Assembly (NCBI GenBank): GCA_963750195.1
Contig: CAVVPS010000012.1
Span: 62,001-126,000 of the forward strand
Direction of reading: 5' to 3'
DNA length: 64,000 nt
Source: AP-15 sp963750195
GTDB taxonomy: Bacteria > Pseudomonadota > Alphaproteobacteria > ATCC43930 > CGMCC-115725
Shown here: in pieces, positions 17,604-26,469 of the stretch
How the letters are laid out: each line of letters opens with the position of its first letter
How positions within the stretch are numbered: position 1 is the stretch's first letter
Program-made: the position numbers and the translations under genes
The notes under the pieces: model-generated
What the model was told of the DNA's origin: nothing
Database searches by the model: none
The model's input: only the letters and a program-made list of their open reading frames with translations

Positions 17604-18047
17604 TTGGCCATCGGCAGACTGCGCGGCGGGCCGTTCAAGGAGCTACAGACGCTATACGCCGGCAGGATCGCGCCGCCCCCGGCGATCGTCGAGTTCGAAG
17701 TGCGCCAGCGTTTGCCGGCGGCGCCGCTGAAGGAGCGGGAGGCCGAACTGATCCTGAAGGCGCTGCCGTCGGGGGCCCCGCTGATCGCGCTCGACGAGCA
17801 TGGCGCGCCATGGTCGAGCCGCGAGCTGGCCGCCCAGATCGCGCTGTGGCGCGACCGTGGCTGCGGCGAACTCGCTTTCGCCATCGGCGGCGCCGAGGGG
17901 CTGGGTGCGGCGGTCCTCGAACGCGCCCAGACGGCGATGTCGTTGGGTGCGCTGACCTGGCCGCATCTATTGGTTCGCGGCATGCTGCTCGAACAGCTCT
18001 ACCGCGCCCAGCAGATCCTCGCCGGCCACCCCTATCACCGGGAGTAA
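17604..18047 (+). CDS. rlmH: 23S rRNA pseudouridine-1915 N3-methyltransferase
   Basis: SPOUT methyltransferase acting on helix 69 of 23S rRNA. The C-terminal knot region is diagnostic: FAIGGAEGLG, SLGALTWPHLLVRGMLLEQL and YRAQQILAGHPYHRE. The conserved first strand reads RYRILAIGRLRGGPFKELQ, so translation probably begins a few codons before the TTG at 17604. No ATG or GTG is available there (the codons are ATC CGC TAC CGC ATT TTG), and a start-region base error is possible. It follows rsfS by 31 bases. Confidence 0.92.
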   Translation: MAIGRLRGGPFKELQTLYAGRIAPPPAIVEFEVRQRLPAAPLKEREAELILKALPSGAPLIALDEHGAPWSSRELAAQIALWRDRGCGELAFAIGGAEGLGAAVLERAQTAMSLGALTWPHLLVRGMLLEQLYRAQQILAGHPYHRE

Positions 18048-18093
18048 CTTGCGCGAATTCGGCAGCCTCGATCGGCTGGGGTTGCGTTCCTGC

Positions 18094-19299
18094 TCAGGCG
18101 GCGCGGCGCAGGGTCAAGCGATCCCACACATCGGCGATGCCGACCACCAGCGCTTCGATGTCGGCCTCGCTGTGCAGCGGCGTCGGGGTCAGGCGCAGAC
18201 GCTCGCTGCCCTTCGGCACCGTCGGATAGTTGATCGGCTGGACATAGATGCGATGCCGGTGCAGCAGCGCGTCGCAGGCGGCTTTGCACAATTCGGCGTC
18301 GCCGACCATGACCGGGACGATGTGGCTCGGAGACGGCATCACCGGCAGTCCTGCCTCGGCGAGGCGGCGTTTCAGGGTAACGGCGCGCTGTTGCTGAAGG
18401 TCGCGCTCGGCTCGGTTCTGTTTCAAATGGCGCAGGCTGGCGAGCGCGCCGGCCGCGAGCACCGGCGGCAGCGCGGTCGTGAAAATGAACCCCGGCGCGT
18501 GGCTGCGCAGAAAATCGACCAGCGCGGCGGAGCCCGCGACATAGCCGCCCATGACCCCAAACGCCTTGCCGAGCGTACCCTGGATCACGGTCGGGCGGTG
18601 CATGACGCCTTGGTGCTCGGCGATGCCGCCGCCCCGCGCGCCGTAGAGGCCGACGGCGTGCACCTCGTCAAGATAGGTCATCGCGCCATAGCGATCGGCC
18701 ACGTCGCACAATGCCCCGATCGGCGCGATATCGCCGTCCATCGAGTAGATCGATTCGAAGCAGACGAGCTTGGGCCGGTCGGCGGCGATCCCGGCCAGCA
18801 GACGCGCCACATCATCCGGATCGTTATGGCGGAAGATGTGCCTCTCGGCGCGGCTGTTGCGGATGCCGGCGATCATCGAGGCGTGGTTTTGCGCATCCGA
18901 CAGCACAACCGTTCCCGGCATCTCGCGCGCCAGGGTCGACAGCACCGCCTCGTTGGCGACATAGCCGGAAGTGAAGATGAGCGCCGCTTCGCGCTCGTGC
19001 AAACCGGCAAGCTCGCGCTCGAGCAGCACATGGTAATGGCTGTTGCCGGAAATGTTGCGGGTGCCGCCGGCGCCGGCGCCGAGCGTGTGCAGCGCCTCCG
19101 CCATCGCGGCGAGCACCGCCGGATGCTGGCCCATGCCGAGATAGTCGTTCGAGCACCAGACCGTCACCTCGGCGCTGATCCGGTGATCGAAAGCGCGCGG
19201 AAAGTGACCGCAGCGCCGCTCGAGGTCGGCGAAGACGCGATACCGCCCCTCGCCGCGGAGCGAATCGAGGCGCGCGTTGAAAAAGGCTTCGTAGTCCAT
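18094..19299 (-). CDS. hemA: 5-aminolevulinate synthase (C4/Shemin pathway)
   Basis: PLP enzyme that condenses glycine and succinyl-CoA to 5-aminolevulinate, the first step of heme synthesis in Alphaproteobacteria. Diagnostic pieces are MDYEAFFNARLDSLRGEGRY, CSNDYLGMGQHPAVLAAM, GAGAGGTRNISGNSHYH, the PLP-region DEVHAVGLYGARGGG, and QGTLGKAFGVMGGY containing the Schiff-base Lys. The 401-residue length from ATG 19299 matches the family. The frame is open to 19395 without conserved sequence. It stands alone, converging on rlmH. Confidence 0.96.
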   Translation of the reverse strand: MDYEAFFNARLDSLRGEGRYRVFADLERRCGHFPRAFDHRISAEVTVWCSNDYLGMGQHPAVLAAMAEALHTLGAGAGGTRNISGNSHYHVLLERELAGLHEREAALIFTSGYVANEAVLSTLAREMPGTVVLSDAQNHASMIAGIRNSRAERHIFRHNDPDDVARLLAGIAADRPKLVCFESIYSMDGDIAPIGALCDVADRYGAMTYLDEVHAVGLYGARGGGIAEHQGVMHRPTVIQGTLGKAFGVMGGYVAGSAALVDFLRSHAPGFIFTTALPPVLAAGALASLRHLKQNRAERDLQQQRAVTLKRRLAEAGLPVMPSPSHIVPVMVGDAELCKAACDALLHRHRIYVQPINYPTVPKGSERLRLTPTPLHSEADIEALVVGIADVWDRLTLRRAA

Positions 19300-19457
19300 C
19301 GCCGCCATAATCGCAGGAAGGCCAACCATAACATAACATTCCGCGCCGGCGGCGGACGCCGTGTCGCAGTCCGGCCGCTCCCTTTCGGCCTCCAACTAAG
19401 CGGCGGACCAGACCCGGCGCGCGGCCGGCGGCCCATCGGTCGCCGAAAATCGCCTCC

Positions 19458-21242
19458 TCAGTGCGTTTTTTCGCGCAGCGCGTCATCGCGGCGCATTCGT
19501 GCGAGCGCTGCTTCTCCGCCGCTCGTGGCGTGATAGAGATCGAGATTGTCGAATTCGTCGGTTTGCGGCGGCGCAATCGAGAGGTCGGTGTAGGTCCACC
19601 GCTCGGGCGCTGCCAGGACGGCCTTCAACATCGTCCGGGAACGCCGATAGACCAACCAATAGCCCCAAGCCTTTACGACGATTTCAAGCAGACAGCGCGG
19701 GTAGAAGACAACGGGGTTCTCCGGTGCTAGCCCGTAGCGCCGCTCCCGCCGCGACTTTCGGCGGAATGCCCCCCCTTCGAGCGGATGGACCGCTTCGAAC
19801 ATGGTCATCAGCTTGAACCACAAGAGCGTCGTCAAGGTCGTTTGCGGCCGCCCGTTCGGGTTGGCTGCAGCACGGCGCAGGATCGTGCGCATGTGGTCGA
19901 AACTGTAAAAGCTCTCCCAGGCGGCGCGATAGGCATCGTCCCAATCCGTGTCCGCCATTTTCGGATGGTGTGCCACTCGGTGGTAGAGGTCGTATTTGTT
20001 CAGATCGTCATCCATCCACGCGCCGTTCTGCCACAGTACCTTGTGGTCCTCAGAGCCGGGCAGCGGCGTCAAGTAGAACAGTTCGAGGACATCGAGCGGC
20101 ATCTCGCGTTTGATGATGTCGACGTCGCGCAGGATCGATTCCTTAGTGTCTCCAGGAAAGCCAATAATATAGCCGGCACAGGTGATGGCGCCGTGCTCGC
20201 GCCACTTTTGCAGCATCATCCGGTATTCGGTGATCTTGTTCTGGTGTTTCTTGGTGGCGATCAGATTATCGGGGTTGATGTTTTCGAGGCCGATAAAGAC
20301 CCGGCGCACCCCGGCCTGAGCCGCCTTTTCAATAAAGTTCGAGATGCGATGGCACAAAGTGTCAACCTGGATTGTGAAACCGATTTTCAGGCCCTCGCCA
20401 AGGCGCAGGCGGATCATGCGATCAAATAATTCTTCCCAGTGGCGGTTACGCGCAAAGTTGTCGTCGGTGATGAAAAAACGCCGGATCCCATGGGCATAAT
20501 TCTCACGGATCGCGCGTTCGAGATCGTCGGGGGTGCGGAACCGGCTCTTACGGCCCTGGACGTTGATAATCGTGCAAAATGAGCATTGGTAAGGGCATCC
20601 GCGGCCGAGATCGAGGCTCGACAAAGACCCCGAAATCCGTCGGATATGGCGCCGCGGTAGCATTGGCGCCGGCTCCCCTTCGAGGGCCGGAAGATCGTTC
20701 ATGTAATTGTAGACGGGCTGCAGGGCGCCATCCCAGGCGTCGCGCATGACTTGGTCGAGGCGGCCGAGTTCGGCTTCGCCAGCGAAAAACGAAATCCCCA
20801 ATGCCTGCGCCTCCGCCATCTCCGGCGGCATTTGAGGCAGCATCGCGATCGAGCCTGAGACATGAAAGCCGCCGATGCAGACCGGCAGGGCGGCCGCGAG
20901 AAACGGGCGGGCAAGATCGACGGCGCGCGGAAACTGGTTCGATTGGACGCCGACCATCCCGATCAGCGCCCGGCCGCCTGCCTTGCGAATCGCTCGGATG
21001 ATCCGGGGCGGACGAACGCGCTGGTTGGTCTCGTCAAAAGTATGGAGGCGGATGCCGACGCTGGGGCCGAGCACCCCGCGCCGCGCGGCGTCCTCGGCCA
21101 AGCCGTTTAGGCAGGCCAGCGTATTCGACGGGATCGCCGCCTTGACCCAACGGATCGGATAGCCGTCATCGTCGTAATGCGTCGGCTTGATCAGCACGAG
21201 ATGAAAGAGGGACGGATCGCCGCGCCTCGGTTGGGTCGGCAT
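19458..21242 (-). CDS. B12-binding-type radical SAM protein, paralogue A
   Basis: 594 residues. The N-terminal ~190 residues resemble the cobalamin-binding Rossmann domain of class B radical SAM enzymes (VGVQSNQFPRAVDLARP, VCIGGFHVSG), without the DxHxxG motif, as is usual in that class. The radical SAM domain has CPYQCSFC (Cys216, Cys220, Cys223) for the 4Fe-4S cluster, then FFITDDNFARNR, FIGLENINPDN and YIIGFPGDT. The C-terminal ~130 residues (SFYSFDHMRTILRRAAANPN onward) are shared only with the adjacent paralogue. ATG 21242 follows an ACAGGGGGG site. Reaction and substrate are unknown; no lipid, tetrapyrrole or peptide precursor gene adjoins. Confidence 0.88.
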   Translation of the reverse strand: MPTQPRRGDPSLFHLVLIKPTHYDDDGYPIRWVKAAIPSNTLACLNGLAEDAARRGVLGPSVGIRLHTFDETNQRVRPPRIIRAIRKAGGRALIGMVGVQSNQFPRAVDLARPFLAAALPVCIGGFHVSGSIAMLPQMPPEMAEAQALGISFFAGEAELGRLDQVMRDAWDGALQPVYNYMNDLPALEGEPAPMLPRRHIRRISGSLSSLDLGRGCPYQCSFCTIINVQGRKSRFRTPDDLERAIRENYAHGIRRFFITDDNFARNRHWEELFDRMIRLRLGEGLKIGFTIQVDTLCHRISNFIEKAAQAGVRRVFIGLENINPDNLIATKKHQNKITEYRMMLQKWREHGAITCAGYIIGFPGDTKESILRDVDIIKREMPLDVLELFYLTPLPGSEDHKVLWQNGAWMDDDLNKYDLYHRVAHHPKMADTDWDDAYRAAWESFYSFDHMRTILRRAAANPNGRPQTTLTTLLWFKLMTMFEAVHPLEGGAFRRKSRRERRYGLAPENPVVFYPRCLLEIVVKAWGYWLVYRRSRTMLKAVLAAPERWTYTDLSIAPPQTDEFDNLDLYHATSGGEAALARMRRDDALREKTH

Positions 21243-21320
21243 CGTCCCCCCTGTCAGTACACATTTGTACGATAGTGCACAATCGTGGCCCCGGCAAAAG
21301 CTTCTGAGCGCACGACGCGG

Positions 21321-23105
21321 TCAGCCAACCTTTGCTCTCAGCATGTCATCGCGGCGTTTACGGGTGCGCGCCGCCTCGCCGCCGCTCGTCAGGCAATACA
21401 GGTCGAGGTGGTCGAATTCATCGGCTTCCGGTGGGGTGATCGACAGATCGGAGTAGGCCCCTCGATCCGGGGCGGCGAGCGTCTCCTTTAGGATTCGCTG
21501 GGTACGGCGAAACACCGACCAGTAATTCCAAGCCTTGGCAGCGACTTCCACGGCAGCGCGGGGATAGAACTCCATCGGGGTCGGGCGCGGGAGCCCGGGC
21601 CGCCGCTCGCGTCTGGCCTTGCGGCGAATGGCGCCGCCTTCGAGCGGGTGGACGCCCTCGAACGTTACCGCAAGCTTGAACCACAACAGGGCGATCACAA
21701 TCGTCCGCGGACGGCCGTTGGGATTGGCTGCGGCGCGCCGCAAGATCGTGCGCATATGATCGAAACTGTAAAAGCTCTCCCAGGCGGCGCGGTAGGTTTC
21801 CTCCCAATCGGTGTCCGAGATACGCGGATGATGGGTGACCCGGTGCGACAGGTCGTATTTGTTCAAGTCGTCGTCCATCCAGACGCCGTCTTGCCACAAG
21901 GTCCGGTGATCTTCGGAACCCGGTAACGGCGTCAAATAAAACAGTTCGAGGAGATCAAGCGGCAACTCGCGCTTGATGATCTCGATATCGCGCAGGATCG
22001 ATTGTTTGGTGTCGCCGGGAAATCCGATGATGTAGCCGGCATAAGTGATCATCCCGTGCTCGCGCCATTTTTGCAGCATCACACGGTATTCGGTGATTTT
22101 GTTCTGATGCTTTTTGGTCGCGATCAGATTGTCGGGGTTGATGTTTTCCAGCCCAATGAAGACGCGGCGCACCCCGGCCAGCGCCGCCTTTTCGATGAAG
22201 TTCGGAATACGGTGGCACAGAGTATCGACCTGGATCATCAGGTTGAGCCTGATCCCGTCATTCTGACGCAACCGGATCATCCGGTCAAACAGCGCCTCCC
22301 AGTTGCGGTTGCGCGCGAAATTGTCGTCCGTAATGAAAAATCGGCGGATGCCGCGCGCGTAATTTTCCCGGATCGCCCGTTCGAGATCGTCGGGCGTGCG
22401 AAACCGGCTCTTGCGGCCCTGGACGTTGATGATTGTGCAAAACGAGCATTGATAAGGGCAGCCGCGACCGAGATCGAAGCTCGAAAACGAGTGAGCGATC
22501 CGGCGGACATGACGCCGCGGCAGTATCGGCAGTGGCTCGGCTTCGAGTCCCGGCAGGTCGTTAATGTAGTTGTAGACCGGCCGTAGCTCGCCGTTCCAGG
22601 CGTCCCGCAAGACCGCGTCGATACGGCCGCCTTCCGCCTCACCGGCAAAAAACGAAACGCCGAGCGCTTGCGCCTCGACCATCTCGGGTGGCATTTCAGG
22701 CAGCATGGCAATGCAACCCGAGACGTGGAAGCCACCGACGCAGACTGGCAGGCCCGCAATGCGAAACGGCCGGGCGACATCGACTGCGCGCGGAAACTGG
22801 TTGGATTGGACGCCGACCAGGCCGATCAGCGCCCGCCCGCCGGTTTTACGGATTGCACGAATAAGTCGAGACGGATATACGCGTTGATTGGTCTCGTCGA
22901 AAGTATGAAGTCGGATAGTGACGTCGGGTCCGAGCACTTGCCGTCGGACCGCGTCTTCAGCCAGACTATTCAGGCTGGCCAGCGTATTTGACGGTATTGC
23001 GGCCTTAACCCAGCGGATCGGATAGCCATCGTCGTCATAATGGGTCGGCTTGATCAATACGACATGGAAGACGGGCGGATCGCTGCGCCTCGGCCGGATC
23101 GGCAT
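21321..23105 (-). CDS. B12-binding-type radical SAM protein, paralogue B
   Basis: Also exactly 594 residues from ATG 23105, which aligns with the paralogue A start and has AGGGG upstream. The longer frame to 23162 is not conserved. It has the same architecture: N-terminal cobalamin-type domain, CPYQCSFC cluster motif, FFITDDNFARNRNWE, YIIGFPGDTKQSILRD and the shared C-terminal domain. It is nearly identical to A through the middle but clearly diverged in the first 180 and last 100 residues, so the duplication is old and both copies seem maintained. Transcribed toward A with a 78-base gap, probably one transcript. Role unknown. Confidence 0.88.
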   Translation of the reverse strand: MPIRPRRSDPPVFHVVLIKPTHYDDDGYPIRWVKAAIPSNTLASLNSLAEDAVRRQVLGPDVTIRLHTFDETNQRVYPSRLIRAIRKTGGRALIGLVGVQSNQFPRAVDVARPFRIAGLPVCVGGFHVSGCIAMLPEMPPEMVEAQALGVSFFAGEAEGGRIDAVLRDAWNGELRPVYNYINDLPGLEAEPLPILPRRHVRRIAHSFSSFDLGRGCPYQCSFCTIINVQGRKSRFRTPDDLERAIRENYARGIRRFFITDDNFARNRNWEALFDRMIRLRQNDGIRLNLMIQVDTLCHRIPNFIEKAALAGVRRVFIGLENINPDNLIATKKHQNKITEYRVMLQKWREHGMITYAGYIIGFPGDTKQSILRDIEIIKRELPLDLLELFYLTPLPGSEDHRTLWQDGVWMDDDLNKYDLSHRVTHHPRISDTDWEETYRAAWESFYSFDHMRTILRRAAANPNGRPRTIVIALLWFKLAVTFEGVHPLEGGAIRRKARRERRPGLPRPTPMEFYPRAAVEVAAKAWNYWSVFRRTQRILKETLAAPDRGAYSDLSITPPEADEFDHLDLYCLTSGGEAARTRKRRDDMLRAKVG

Positions 23106-23261
23106 CATGGCCCCTATGGTTGCTCGTCCGAATGATAGCGGGACTATCGCATAAATCCGCAAAAAGCTTCGTCAAATGACGTAAAAAGGAACCCGTTGAC
23201 CGATACGCGACGATGTCCGCTCAACGGCGAATGCGCCGGTTTAGCGCCGACGGGCGTCTGT

Positions 23262-23639
23262 TCACTCGGCGTAATAGTGGATTTCGTAGAGCAGGCACCC
23301 ACCATTCGATTTGAACGGGCCGTGCACCGCACCCGGCGGCCGGCAGGCATAGGTGCCGGGCGCGAAATTCTCGCCGCCTCTGCCTTCGGCGTCGTTGCCG
23401 ACGGTCAGGTCGCCCGACACTAAATAGACCTCCTCCCAGTATTCATGAACAAAGGGTGCGGTCGTATAGACGCCGGGTGCAAAGCGCAGCAGCCGGGTGC
23501 GGCTGCCGCCGCGGCCTTTCTCGTCGAGTGCGCCGGCCAAGATCTTCTGCTCGATGCCGGGCGGATAGCCCTGCGGAGTCTGCCAACCGGAGCTCATGTC
23601 GACGCGGTGAAATTCGAGATGGGGTTTATCGAGCGGCAT
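23262..23639 (-). CDS. Small cupin-domain protein
   Basis: 125-residue single cupin from ATG 23639 (GAGG ten bases upstream). The metal-site pattern is visible: PFVHEYWEEVYLVSGDLTVG (His, Glu, Glu) and later YACRPPGAVHGPF (His). It resembles ChrR-type or DUF4437-like cupins that bind a metal and act as small dioxygenases or sensors. Nothing nearby, such as an ECF sigma factor, suggests the ChrR role. The upstream frame to 23852 is not conserved. Confidence 0.72.
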   Translation of the reverse strand: MPLDKPHLEFHRVDMSSGWQTPQGYPPGIEQKILAGALDEKGRGGSRTRLLRFAPGVYTTAPFVHEYWEEVYLVSGDLTVGNDAEGRGGENFAPGTYACRPPGAVHGPFKSNGGCLLYEIHYYAE

Positions 23640-23743
23640 CGTGTGCGATCCTCGTCTAAGGGGCGGCGCCCAGCCTCTAAACCCGCCGGCGCGGCGCGGC
23701 AACACCTTGCCGGTGTCGCCGCCCATGGCCTCGGTATGCGCCG

Positions 23744-24043
23744 CTATTTCTTTGGAGCGCATACGAAGGTGGCTCGGGCCGGCAACAACACGGGGCAATA
23801 GTCGAGCTTCCAGTCGGTATCGACGCGCGTGGCGCGAGTATCCGGCGTGCATTCGTCCTGTGCGGCCTTTTGGACCTCGGCGCGCGAGCTGACGACGGCG
23901 TCGTAGCAGATCGCCACCCGCGTTCCAACATCCTTCACGCCCGCGGCGGCAGGCTGGGGTTCGGTCGGGTAGGGGGTGAACGCCGAGCAGGCAGCGAGGC
24001 CTGCCGCCGCGACGAGGAGCACCGGGCCGGCTACTGCCTTCAT
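23744..24043 (-). CDS. Small lipoprotein
   Basis: 99 residues beginning MKAVAGPVLLVAAAGLAACS, a signal peptide with lipobox LAAC, so Cys19 should be lipidated. The mature part has four further Cys residues (ICYDAV, DECTPDT, YCPVLL, FVCAPKK), which could form two disulfides in the periplasm. Its ATG overlaps the stop of the upstream amidase (ATGA). No known family recognised. Confidence 0.7.
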   Translation of the reverse strand: MKAVAGPVLLVAAAGLAACSAFTPYPTEPQPAAAGVKDVGTRVAICYDAVVSSRAEVQKAAQDECTPDTRATRVDTDWKLDYCPVLLPARATFVCAPKK

Positions 24044-25366
24044 GCGGTCTCGGCGAGGGCGCGTTCGAGAAACGCCGCGCAAGCCATCAGCCGTGCGTCG
24101 TCGTGCATTCTGCCGACGAGCTGAACACCGGTCGGCAGTCGCGCTTTCGCTCCAGCGTGTAGGAACGGTGACGCAGGGCACCCCGAGCAAGGTCCACATG
24201 CGGTTGAACACCGGGTCTCCGGTGTAGCCGAGTCCGGCCGGCGCTTCGCCAGGCGCCGCCGGGACCAGGATCGCGTCGCATCCAGCGAAAAAACCGGCGA
24301 GCCCGGCGCGCGTTGCTTCGGTCAGGGCGCGTGCCGCGTCGTATTCCTCGGCCCCGACCGCCATTCCGGCATCGAGCAGCTGGGCGAGCCGCGGGGACAG
24401 CTCGGCACTGTGCCGGATGCGCTCATCAGCAAGCGCGCGCACCGTCTCGAACCCCATGATCTTGTCTTGCGCCGCGGTCAGCCCGTGGTGGTCGGGGGCG
24501 CTCGCCAGCTCTTCGACCCGCGCCCCAGCGCGCTCGAGCGCGGCGTGTGCCGTATCGAGGGCAGCAGCGGTCGCAGGCTCGGCCTCATCCCACATCGGCG
24601 TGCGGTAGAGGCCGAAATGCGGCGGTCGGCCGGGCGCGGCCAAGTGGCGCAACGCCGGCCGCTCGGTCAGCACGCCGGTGAAAAACGCCGCGTCGTCGAC
24701 GGTGCGGGCGAGAACGCCGACGGTGTCGAGACTGTCGGCCAGCGGTTTGACACCGGCCCGGTTGATCAGACCGAAGCTCGGCTTGTAGCCGATGCAGCCG
24801 CAAAACGAGGCGGGGCGGATCACCGATCCGGCGGTCTGAGTGCCGAACGCGAGCGGCGCCATGCCGTCGGCGACCGCCGCAGCCGAGCCGCTCGACGAGC
24901 CGCCGGGCGTGTGGGCGGGGTTGCGCGGGTTCGCGGTCTCGCCGGGGGTGAAGGTCGCGAACTCGGTGGTGACGGTTTTGCCGAGCACGATCGCCCCGGC
25001 GACGCGGGCGAGCGCCACGCAAGAAGCATCGGTGGCCGGTCGGTGGCCGCGGTAGATCGGCGACCCGTAGCCGGTCGGCATGTCTGACGTGTCGATCAGG
25101 TCCTTGACCCCGATCGGGACCCCATGCAACGGCCCGCGCGGTGCCTCGGCGTCGCGTCGCCGAGCTTCGGCGAGCGCCTGGTCGCGGCCGAGATATTGCC
25201 AGGCGCCGACGACGCTCTCGCGCGCAGCGATATGGTCGAGATAGGCCGATACCAACGCCTCGGCGGTAAGCTTACCCTCGGCGATCTGCCGAGCGGCGTC
25301 TCTGACGGACAACGAGCGCGGATCGGTCACGGCGATCTCCACTTGGTCGGGCTGACTCTCGCGCAT
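24040..25366 (-). CDS. Amidase-signature family hydrolase (3' frameshift)
   Basis: Ser-Ser-Lys amidase. The catalytic Lys is in GVPIGVKDLIDTSDMPTGYG, and the Gly/Ser-rich signature with the two catalytic Ser is in HTPGGSSSGSAAAVADGM and FGTQTAGSVIRP. Near the end the frame breaks after LLGVPCVTVP. One base over, it continues as GAKARLPTGVQLVGRMHDD to a TGA at 24040-24042, so an extra base lies at about 24158-24164. As sequenced, the frame instead runs into the lipoprotein gene. ATG 25366 or TTG 25384 are possible starts. Substrate unknown. Confidence 0.85.
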
Positions 25367-25480
25367 CCCAAGATCGTTTGACAAGACGCGAACGGCGGCG
25401 TTGCCGGGCGTTTCGGCCGCCTATAATGGTCGGCTCGAGGCTGTCGCCGACGGTCAGCCGATTGCACCGGAGGTATTGCG

Positions 25481-25678
25481 ATGGCCCAGCCCCCCGACGA
25501 TCAAGGCGGCGAACGATCGCGATCCGGAGCAGTGATCGGGTTGGTCGTGGTGTTGGCGCTGGTCATCGCCGCAGTCTATTTGGTCCATGCGCTACAAAAG
25601 GAATTGCATCTTGAGGATTGTCTGATGTCTGGGCGGACCAACTGCGCGCCGATCGAGGTCCCTTCCGGCGGCAGATAA
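25481..25678 (+). CDS. Small single-pass membrane protein
   Basis: 65 residues: a polar N-terminus (MAQPPDDQGGERSRSG), one helix (AVIGLVVVLALVIAAVYLV, about residues 17-35), and a C-terminal tail with two Cys (HLEDCLMSGRTNCAPIE). A good ribosome site (GGAGGTATTGCG) precedes ATG 25481. Divergent from the amidase, 46 bases before the DUF1989 gene. Small proteins with this build are common in Alphaproteobacteria; no role is known. Confidence 0.65.
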   Translation: MAQPPDDQGGERSRSGAVIGLVVVLALVIAAVYLVHALQKELHLEDCLMSGRTNCAPIEVPSGGR

Positions 25679-25723
25679 CAGCTCCCTGCTACACTCACCG
25701 CAAGCCAGCAAGTAGAGGACAAC

Positions 25724-26341
25724 ATGATCGAGATCCCGGCGCGCCATGGGAAGGCCGCACGCCTCCGCACGGGCCAGGTAGTCAACGTGATCAACACGAC
25801 CGGCCAGCAGGTCGTCGATACCTGGGCGTTCAACGTCGAGGATTTGCGCGAATTCATGTCGATGGAGCATAGCCGCGTCGCGATCGGCCGGATCATCCCC
25901 GCGGTCGGGGACACGCTGGTTACCAACGTCAGGCGGCCGATCCTGACCATTGTCGAAGACACCTCCGGCGGCATTCACGACACTTTGTTCGCTGCCTGCG
26001 ACCGTTGGCGTTACCAGTTGCTCGGCTGCGCGGAATATCACGACAACTGCACCGATAACCTCGCCGCGGGGCTGGCTGAACTCGGCCTCGTCCCACCCGA
26101 AACGCCGGCGCCGCTCAACCTCTTCATGAACATCCCGGTTGTCGATGGCAATCGGGTCGAGGTCCGGCCGCCGGTCAGCACGCCGGGCAGTTATGTGGCC
26201 CTGCGCGCCGAGATGGATTGCGTTGCCGCTTTTTCGGCCTGTCCACAGGATATGCTGCCGGTCAATGGCTTGGCGATGCACCCGACGCATGCGCATTTCG
26301 AAATCGCTGACGGGATCTCGACGAAATCGCTGTCCGAGTAA
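25724..26341 (+). CDS. DUF1989 / urea carboxylase-associated family protein
   Basis: 205 residues starting MIEIPARHGKAARLRTGQVV. The family hallmarks are there: NTTGQQVVDTWAF, SMEHSR, the DTSGGIHDTLFAACD motif with conserved His-Asp and Cys, and CAEYHDNCTDNLAAGL. The C-terminal segment MLPVNGLAMHPTHAHFEI closes the domain. Members are often found with urea or guanidine carboxylase genes, but none is near here. Ribosome site AGAGGACAAC before ATG 25724. Confidence 0.88.
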   Translation: MIEIPARHGKAARLRTGQVVNVINTTGQQVVDTWAFNVEDLREFMSMEHSRVAIGRIIPAVGDTLVTNVRRPILTIVEDTSGGIHDTLFAACDRWRYQLLGCAEYHDNCTDNLAAGLAELGLVPPETPAPLNLFMNIPVVDGNRVEVRPPVSTPGSYVALRAEMDCVAAFSACPQDMLPVNGLAMHPTHAHFEIADGISTKSLSE

Positions 26342-26469
26342 CGGAGGACAGCAGAAAGATCAGGCCGGGTAGTATCAGAGGTCACTGACCGACATGACTA
26401 AGTTTGCCAAGAAATTCTACCGGTCAATTCGTAGACTACACGCCTGATTGCTTTTCTAGGAGGACCCGA

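Noticed and set aside
19458..23105. Assigning the radical SAM pair to bacteriochlorophyll (BchE) or hopanoid (HpnJ/HpnH) synthesis because hemA is adjacent
   Set aside because: No other photosynthesis or hopanoid gene is in the window, and the proteins share only general class B features. The hemA link is probably chance.
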